A DNA stretch of 64,000 nt. It comes from Branchiostoma lanceolatum (taxonomy: Eukaryota; Chordata; Leptocardii; Amphioxiformes; Branchiostomatidae). Of the stretch, positions 13,235 through 22,400 are shown piece after piece. The notes beneath the pieces were generated by a model, which searched no databases, was not told the origin of the DNA, and saw nothing but the letters and a program-made list of their open reading frames with translations. A program made the translations under genes and the position numbers. How positions within the stretch are numbered: position 1 is the first letter of the stretch; every line of letters starts with the position of its first letter. The stretch spans positions 33,422,722 through 33,486,721 of the forward strand of contig NC_089724.1 of the NCBI RefSeq assembly GCF_035083965.1. Direction: 5' to 3'.

Positions 13235-13452
13235 TTATCCGGTACCATAGACCTCCACCTCACACAGTGTTAGAGTGTCTGACCGCTCTACCAGCTGTAC
13301 GGACACGTAACGACCTGATATCGGCGGGTTGCAGTAAAACACGATGGTCTGTCCATCTAGCGGAGTGTCAACGTAAGTCTCTCCGCACTGGTCATTCTGT
13401 GAGAATGTCTTGTTCGGGCCAACTCGCACCATGAAGTTCGGTTTTCGCTGGC
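13235..13452 (-). CDS. Gene A exon 8: second half of fucolectin-type (FTP) domain and stop
   Basis: Begins after CATTCAG in phase 1 and encodes QRKPNFMVRVGPNKTF, a Cys-containing loop, ISGRYVSVQLVERSDTLTLC and EVEVYGTG, then TAA. This is the C-terminal half of the fucolectin/tachylectin-4/pentraxin fold. The matching first half is 7.3 kb away at the end of exon 3; joining them gives RGYCCGQR, the expected spacing of the family's binding segment. Confidence 0.85.
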
Positions 13453-16400
13453 CTGAATGTAGATGAAATTAAACAGAACATAAAAATGCCACCAAAAAAT
13501 CAAGACCATAGCATGTCAAGGCTATAAAATAAAAGCATCGGAAATTCTTCTGCATTACAGGGGTCATGCACCAGGGGGGTGATACTTGTCTTTCCAATCC
13601 CCACCCACGTACCAAATATCATTACAACTCATCGAAAGGTTTTAAAGTTGTGTTGACCACAAATATCTGTGAACACTATCAGACTCCCACAGAGGCAGAC
13701 CAAAAACAATACCTCCATTTTAATAGAGGTAAGTAACGGTAGCAATGTTCTAGAAACCTAGCTACTTACACTACCAAAAATCGTTTTTCTTATTTTTCTT
13801 GTTTTTTCTTCTACAAAGAAAATTTTTCTGTCAGCAAGAATATTATTCTGTGTAAAGAATGCCTGTTTTAAGCACAAACAAGAATCCCTGTTTACGTTTT
13901 GAGCACAAACAAGAATTGCATCTAAGAATTTTTTTCTTGAACTTGCTGAAACCAAGAAAGTTCAAGAAAATAATTCTAGTAGAATAAAAAAAATCAAGAA
14001 TCTAGAAAAAATAACATGGTAAGAATCTGTAGGAATACAAATTTGACGAAACAAAAAAAACAATCTTACATTAAGCCAGAGAAAGCACATTTTTCTTATT
14101 TTTCTAGAAAAATCTTATTGAAAAACAGCATGCTAGAAGTATTTTCTTAAAACAAGTTAAATTCAAAACAAAAAAGAATAAAATTCTTTCAAACAAGAAA
14201 GGCAACATTTTAGCTAAAACGTGTGATACTTCCCTAATTGATCAACGAAGTATGAACTGGCGTTGCTATTTATTCAAGCTTTTGCAACAAACTCTAGACT
14301 CACCCTTGTCGCAGACCACGCTAGCGTCCTCATTGTGCCGACAGTTATGGTATCCCCAACCGCTATGGTCGCAATCACCGATGGTTGTCTCGGAGCCCCT
14401 ACAGGCCAAGTTGTCCAGCCAGATCTGGCCGGACCCCTCCCCAAAGGTTGCTCTCCCTCGGGCCCCCGTAGCGCTGCCGTACCCCAACTGACGACACACC
14501 ACGTTGGCGTCGATCAGGGCAAAGTTATCATCACAGACGGTCCCCCACTGTCCGTCATGGTACACTTCAACCCTGCCTTCATAGTCTGAACTTCCGCCCA
14601 CGAGTCTGATGGATTCTGGTGGCGAGAGAGTTAGTTTTGTTACGTAGTGAGTAAGTGATTGCCGGTTACTATATAAGCGATTGAGTGACGCTTATGATTA
14701 GTGAGTGTGTCTTTATTTGTACCTTTGTGTGAGTGAGTGAATGAGTGAGTGAGCGAGTGAGCGAATGAGCAAGTGTAAGCGAATGAGCAAATAGCAAATA
14801 AGTGAGCAAGTAAATGTGTGTGTATGTGTGTCTGATTGTGTGTGAGTGTGGGATAGAGTGAGTACTAGTGAGTTTGTCTGATTGTGTGTGTGTGTGTGTG
14901 TGTGTGTGTACTAAAGTGATTGTATGCGTTAGAGTTCTAAATTAAGTACATAAGACGGTTAGTGAGTGAGTAAGTGACTGAGTGAGTGAGTGAGTGTTTG
15001 TGTGTGTGTCTGTGTAAAACATAGTGATTGTGTGTATGTGTAAGGGTTATTGAGTAAGTACATGGGGTTGTTAGTGAGTAAGTGAGCGAGTTTGTGAGTG
15101 CGTGCGTGAGTGAGTGAGTGCGTGAGTGAGTGAGTACAAACATAATACCTCCATTTTCCATGGAGGTAGACATCTTCCGTGACGGGATTCTGTGTAGGCT
15201 AAGTTCCCTGAGCCATGGCTGCCATCCCGAGTGGGTCCGAGTGATCACGAACTTCCAATACCGCGCTGTTCCCTGGAACCCGCCGAACTCCTGGCGCTGG
15301 TCCGTCCCTCCCTGCACGGTATCGACGGATGCGACGTCCTCCCAGCTGTACGGCCACCGACCCTGCGACTTTTGCAACCGGAAAGCAGCAACGTCATGGT
15401 GTGTGTCTCCGTAGTTGTTGACAGCGATGCGGGTCAGAGTTTTGGGTGCTCGCAGGTGGAGTATCATGTGCCAGTTGTTGTAGTTCCAACCCATACCCAA
15501 TGGGTTCCAGAAGGTCCAAGTGTCCCCGTCCAAGGCTTTTGTAGCATCATATGTCACTCCGTTTTTGATCCACGCTGTGCCGGTGGAGTATACAACCCAT
15601 GACGAATCTTGTGCCAGCCAACCTGGGGAAGATGACACAAAATACCCTTAACCAACAGATTCCAGAATCCTTTTTTTTCATCCTTAACACGCCTTTCAGG
15701 ATCGTGCTGCCAGGGTTGTCATACAAATGAAACAACTATCCAGTACTCAGGACTTACACACAGTACTCAATTAAGAATACCTGATACAAAAAAAAAAGAA
15801 GCGCATGCATATATCAGGTAAAACCACGTTCTAACATTAGTACGAAAATTGGTACCGGTACAGAAAATTCAGGTCCAGGACCTGAACCCAGACCTACCTA
15901 TTGCAGTACGGTAGGACTGCATCATATTTTGGAGTCATTTACATAAATTTCAAAATTCGATAAACTTAAAAGATTTCATCTATTTTGGAGGTTACATCTG
16001 AATCATTTTTATATCATTGAACGGATACCTTTTGGACAACCTACTTTACAACCTACTTAATACCTAGTCGAAATAAGATGCAATATTGTGCTAGCTTCAA
16101 CAGTAGCAGACATTGGCTAGGTACTGGCTATGAGAGGAGGGGGAAGGGACATTATCATTGAAAAAAATATTTCTCTTTGAAAGTATAGATTTGTTATGAT
16201 TCCACTTTTGCAATTTAATTATGTCAGTTTATTAGCAAGATATAGTGCCAAAATGTATCTGACTACAGCATACACTGATGGCAGGATAATTTCTGCACTT
16301 TTTTTTCTGCCATATCGCATACACAAAATCATTTTTTTGTTTTTCTTGTTTTTCCTTCTACAAAGAAAATTTTCTGTCAGCAAGAATATTATTCTGTATA

Positions 16401-19400
16401 CAAGAATCCCTGTTTTAAGCGCAAACAAGAATCTCTGTTTTAAGCACAAACAAGCATTGCATCTTAGAAGTTAACTTAAACCAAGAAAGCTCAAAAAAAT
16501 AATTCTAGTAGAATCAAATTTTCAACAAAAATAACTTATGGGAAGAATTTGTTAGAATACAAATTTGACGAAACAAAAAAACAAATGTTATATTAAGCCA
16601 GAGACAGCACATTTTTCTAATTTTTCTAGAAAATTATAATTGAAAAACAGCATGCTAGAAATATTTTCTTAACATAAGTTAAATTCAGAACAAAAAAGAA
16701 TACAAGTCTTTGTGTAAGAATTAACAAAGGCAAGACTTCCCAGAAGGTTTCTTTAGTTGTCTTGTTTTTCTGGTGTATAAGAAAATCTTTCTCAACATAA
16801 GAAAACAAGAAAAATAAGAAAGAATAAGAAAAAAAGATTTTTGGTAGTGTAGTCAACTACAAATTGGCGGAGAGGAGATTTGGGAGCTATGATAGATTTA
16901 GATACCAAGCTAAGTCAACTCTAGTGTTCAACAAATGTGGTATCAATGTAGAGACTATTCAAAGTCGCCAAGAGGGTTTTATAATAATATTTGTTATAAA
17001 TCTGAAAAAAATTTAATAAAATGATATATGACTGACAATAGTTCTAATTTTTTCTAAAAGATTGAATATAGAAATATGAATTTGTTTAAATGTAAGTCGA
17101 AGATTTGGAAATATTTTGAAAGTTACTGCACAAAAGTCTCTTCATTTAGAATAATTTCTAAACATCGATGTGATTCTTCCACTTTTGGAAATATTTACAA
17201 GAAAATGGCAGAAGATGGTTAACAATGGTAGAATGGTGATTGCCCCCATAAAAGTAGGTGCTAATCCAGCCCCTCTGTCTGCTTTTTTACATCTATAGAT
17301 TTCATTGCAGGACACTGCTTGGTCCTTTGTGGGAAGCATTCTTCCCTATACTTCGCAAGGATGTGTGAATTGCTTTCCTCCCAGCCTTCTAAACTTATTT
17401 ATAAAAATGTTACAAATAATGGTAAAAAATGGTAAGAAATGATAGCAAAAGGTGAACAATGGTAGAATGCTGTTACTATTATTCAGAAACTATTGTAGAA
17501 ATGATATTCTACGTCATGAATATTTCTTAAGTTTTAGAAAACTTTAGAAATATTTCTAAAGTTGAAATCACATTGAAAATATTTCAAAAGTATTGAATAT
17601 CTTACACAAATTATTACAATAAATTGAAAATATTTCTAAAAAATCATGAAGATCCATTAACGTTTCCGTCACTTTTTTGCCTACACGCAAACACACGAAA
17701 ATGCAAAGTCCGCTGCAGTACTGTTGGAAAACGCCAGGTAAACGATTTTCGAACTTGACCTTCCTTTGCACAACCACGACACACTTATCAAAAATCATGA
17801 AGATTCATCAAAGGTTTCTCAAGTTATACTCATGGCATACATACAGACCCACCCAACAGCTGGAGTAACCGAAATATAATCTTCTCGGCGAAGATCATTA
17901 TGACAATAAGAACCCTTGCGGTGACTTGGAATGGACTCTAAAGGAGTTTTCAAACGTTTTGTGCACAGTTGTGCTGCATAATCTATTTCTTTTTACTTCA
18001 GTTTTTGACAGACAAGGACGACGTAGCACTGCACTCAAGTTTGTATAACTTATATTATCAGTGCCACGTACAGATAACAACATACCCATTTCATACACCT
18101 GGGCGGAGTGAGGAAAGTCGTGTTAAGTGCCTTTCCCAAGGGCACAACATCGGTGGCGTCAGGGGGATTCGAACTTGGGACCTCTTGGTTCTGGGCCAAA
18201 CACCCTGATGTTACGCCACACGACCCCACATTGCAGCCTAATTACGACTAAGAACACGCCTACGACTCACCTTTCTTGTAAAAGCACCAATTTGAATGAG
18301 AAAGTCTATCATCAAAGCAGCAGCCCCTTTGATGACACTCCTCTGAAGTAATGCCTTCAAAGCCGCAGACCCGTCGCTTGCTAGGTTTCACCAGGCATTC
18401 TTCATCGGATTTTCACATAATTGATAAAAGAAAAGTAAAAGTCTGTAATTAGTTTCTTCAGGAAATACAACTTTGCTAGGCATAGTTAAATAAACAATAA
18501 GAACCGATAGAATATCATAATCCGTAGATACCTATTGTTAATGTTCTCATAAGAATATAGATCTGAATATATGTCAATGCCCTTCACTTAGTTTTCTTCT
18601 TAACTTATGTCTTTGTCGTTTTTATTGATAACTGTTTTTATTGTTTGCCTGAAAAGAAACAACTTAACTTTTGTCTATTAAAAATTTAGAAAATCCTAAT
18701 GTAAAAATCAATGTTTTGTATAAAAATATTATCCTTCGAAAGAAAATAAATTTTGTACAAAAACATGTTCAAGAAACGCATTGTAGTAGCAAGATTTTTT
18801 TAGAAACAACGCTATTGCGTCCGTTGTAAATGCTTCAAAAGATCAGCTGTTTTGAAATTATTATCATAATACGCCATACCACTGGAAAGATTGTGTAAAA
18901 AAAAGCTATTTTCCTTGAAAATGATACCTAGTTTGGTATGACTAGGCATTTGTGCAGTAAGAACCATGACTGATTTTGTGGCGGGTCACCCCCCCCCCCC
19001 AAAAAAAATGTCGAAATTCCCCTTGCAACGCCAGACACTGCGTTTGCTGAGAAATATTCTTGGTTTGTGACACATTTATTGTATCAAAAGGGTAATGAAT
19101 GAATGTGCTTTTTTAATGATTCATAGTAATATTCAATTGTTTGGGCAATGACGGAGATAGGATTGAACAAATTTTAGGTTTTCAAAATTTTTGCGATGAG
19201 TCTACTTTGCAACTAGAGTTAAGTATTTGTGCTACATATACTTCAGGTTTGCTAGTATGTTAGTTTAGTGATTACGGGGTCTTTTTATAAATATGAATTG
19301 GTATTGAATTTTTCTTTTCATTTGAGTTGAATGTGTGATACTTGTGTGCCGATTTGTTTAACATAGAGAGAACGCTAGCGACCCCCAAAAAGCACCCCTC

Positions 19401-22400
19401 CCAATTAAGGCTGAAAATTAGTGGATGACTTGACCTGACAAAACCCCCAAATTCAGTCCTCCAAACATCCAACAGCCCCTTAACAACATGAGACTACGCC
19501 CAAAGACAAACAAAATGTTGCATATCCAATACAGGAAGACTCATGTCACACACCATCGGTTTGCTCCCAGAAAAAGGGGAACATTCAACGAATGAACATT
19601 ACGAGGGTGATAGGCGTTATCCCCCAGGCGGAACTCTAAGAAAACTCTTACCAGGACTCAAAGCGTACCAAACAAAACAGCGCTTATACTTCCTCAGGAA
19701 GGTATAGCCCCTTCATCTCTGCAATGATGTTATGGCGACCCTGTGACGTCACAATTCAAGATGACGGCGGCCACCACAATTTCCAACGGATCCAACAAAG
19801 GCCTTGCTACGCAAAGCTGTAAATACGTACCTGGGTTCCTATAGTTGATAACACCATGATAGCCACAGTGGTCTGAGGTGTGACCACACCAGTTGAAAAT
19901 GGAACAGCAGGAGTACAAACTGTCGGGGTCACATTCTGCAGGGCTGCCGTCCTCGGCAGGGTAATTATAACTTCCGCAGCGCGAATCGTTACGCCACCGC
20001 TTTGGAGCTTCATCTCGACAAATGAAGAAAAAAACACAATTCACTTAATGCCACATAGCAAGTGTGCAAAAACAATTAGTCCAGTCAATGTATCCTCTTG
20101 TCACTTGAGCTTTGTGACCTTTGACTTTGAGGTCACGTGACGACCCACTCAGAGCTGATGAAAAATGGCGGATGCTTTTTGCATTTGAACATAGTTTTTC
20201 TTGAGTACATAACTATATTTTTCCTCATCAAAAGTTTCGACAGTCGGCCCGTTGTCTTCGTCGGTGTACAATAGACGTATCAGTAAAATAAATTAAACTT
20301 GTCTTTTGTGAGGTAAATTATCTCGATTGTAGAGGGAAAAACAATTAGGTTGTGTACCCAAGAAATTACTATGTGCAATTGATAAGCCAACTTTATGAAA
20401 CAATTTACAAATTAAGGATGCCATTTGAAAGTCTTCTTACAAAGATTCTTTTACAGTCGAGTTGCGCGTGTGACACAGTCAACTTAATTCTCTATGTTAA
20501 ACCAATGTATCGTGTTTACAACCTCCACGTTACGCTGTTATAGCTCTTATTAGTCCCATGTAACTTGAATATCCCGTAGCCATTGGTGACGTTAACAAAG
20601 TTATCGATAGAAGAAATTACATTCGTACGCGGTACGCACAAAGACGCCTGATACACTGGTACTTGTACTTGGTACACCGCACGTCACATATTTTTCAATT
20701 TTGTGGAAAGGGCAGTACAAGTTTTACGCCCTTACTTTTCACAGTAAACTGTGTACATACATTTCATGATATACTTACCACAGCAGTAACCCCTATTTAA
20801 GAGGCTGACCCGACTGACTGTGTAGTTGTCTGCCAGCTCTACCGACCACAATGGCTGATTTTGACCGTTGGTGCGATTACACGTATACGCTCTAGCGCCG
20901 ATAAGCGTACTATTGACTGGGCTTGACCATTCTTGTTTTCCAGTAGACCATTCTTGCTCTCTACTTGACCACTCTTGTTCTTCGCTTGACCATTCTTGGT
21001 CACTTGACCACTCTTTTTCTCCGCTTGACCATTCGTATTCACCGCTGGACCATTCTTGTTCACCGCTTGACCATTCTTGTTCTCCATTTGAGTCCTTTTG
21101 TTCTCCGCTTGACTCTTTCTCTTCGCCGCTTGACTCCTGTTCCCCGTCTGATTCTTCCTGCTCTCCGCTGGACTCTTCCTGTTCGCCACTTGACTCTTCC
21201 GGTTCTCCACTTGACTCTTCATGTTCTCCGTCTGATTCTTCCTGATCTCCGCTTGACTCTTCCTGTTCGCCACTTGACTCTTCCTGATCTCCACTTGACT
21301 CTTCCTGTTCTCCGCTCGACTCTTCATGTTCTCCGCTCGACTCTTCATGTTCTCCGCTCGACTCTTCATGTTCTCCGCTTGACTCTTCCTGTTCTCCGCT
21401 TGACTCTTCCTGTTCTCCGCTCGACTCTTCCTGTTCTCCGCTTGACTCTTCCTGTTCTCCGCTCGACTCTTCCTGATCTCCGCTCGACTCTTCCTGTTCT
21501 CCGCTTGACTCTTCCTGTTCTCCGCTTGACTCTTCCTGTTCTCCGCTTGACTCTTCCTGTTCTCCGCTCGACTCTTCTTGTTCTCCGCTTGACTCTTCCT
21601 GTTCTCCGCTTGACTCTTCCTGTTCTCCGCTTGACTCTTCCTGTTCTCCGCTTGACTCTTCCTGTTCTCCGCTCGACTCTTCTTGTTCTCCGCTCGACTC
21701 TTCCTGATCTCCGCTTGACTCTTCCTGATCTCCACTTGACTCTTTATGTTCTCCGCTTGACCCTTCTTGTTCTCCGCTTGACTCTTCCTGTTCTCCGCTT
21801 GACTCTTCCTGTTCTCCGCTTGACTCTTCCTGATCTCCGCTTGACTCTTCCTGTTCTCCGCTCGACTCTTCTTGTTCTCCGCTCGACTCTTCCTGATCTC
21901 CGCTTGACTCTTCCTGATCTCCACTTGACTCTTCATGTTCTCCGCTTGACTCTTCCTGTTCTCCGCTTGACTCTTCCTGTTCTCCGCTCGACTCTTCCTG
22001 ATCTCCGCTTGACTCTTCCTGATCTCCACTCGACTCTTCATGTTCTCCGCTCGACTCTTCTTGTTCTCCGCTTGACTCTTCCTGTTCTCCGCTTGAATCT
22101 TCATGTTCTCCGCTCGACTCTTCCTGTTCTCCGCTCGACTCTTCATGTTCTCCAGTCGACTCTTCATGTTCTCCGCTCGAATCTACTTGCTCTCCGCTCG
22201 AATCTACTTGCTCTCCGCTTGACTCTCCTAATCGACTTATGATTTCCGCCATAAGCTCCGTGGAAACGGAAGTCACTGTACCGTTTACACACCTTGCTAT
22301 TGAATCCACCTGCAGCTGTGCTCCGCTGACAACTTCGTTCTCCAACCTTTCAACTTTCGCATGCATTGGTCTTACCATTTCTAGTACCTCTGAGTTTTCT

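Noticed and set aside
14252..14589. Plus-strand open frames over the SRCR exon
   Set aside because: They are antisense shadows of a cysteine-rich exon.
20839..22242. Long open frames of over 400 codons on both strands across the Ser-Gly repeat
   Set aside because: The 21-bp unit is a multiple of three without stops in several frames, so every frame stays open. Only the minus frame continuous with the coiled coil and FTP half is coding.
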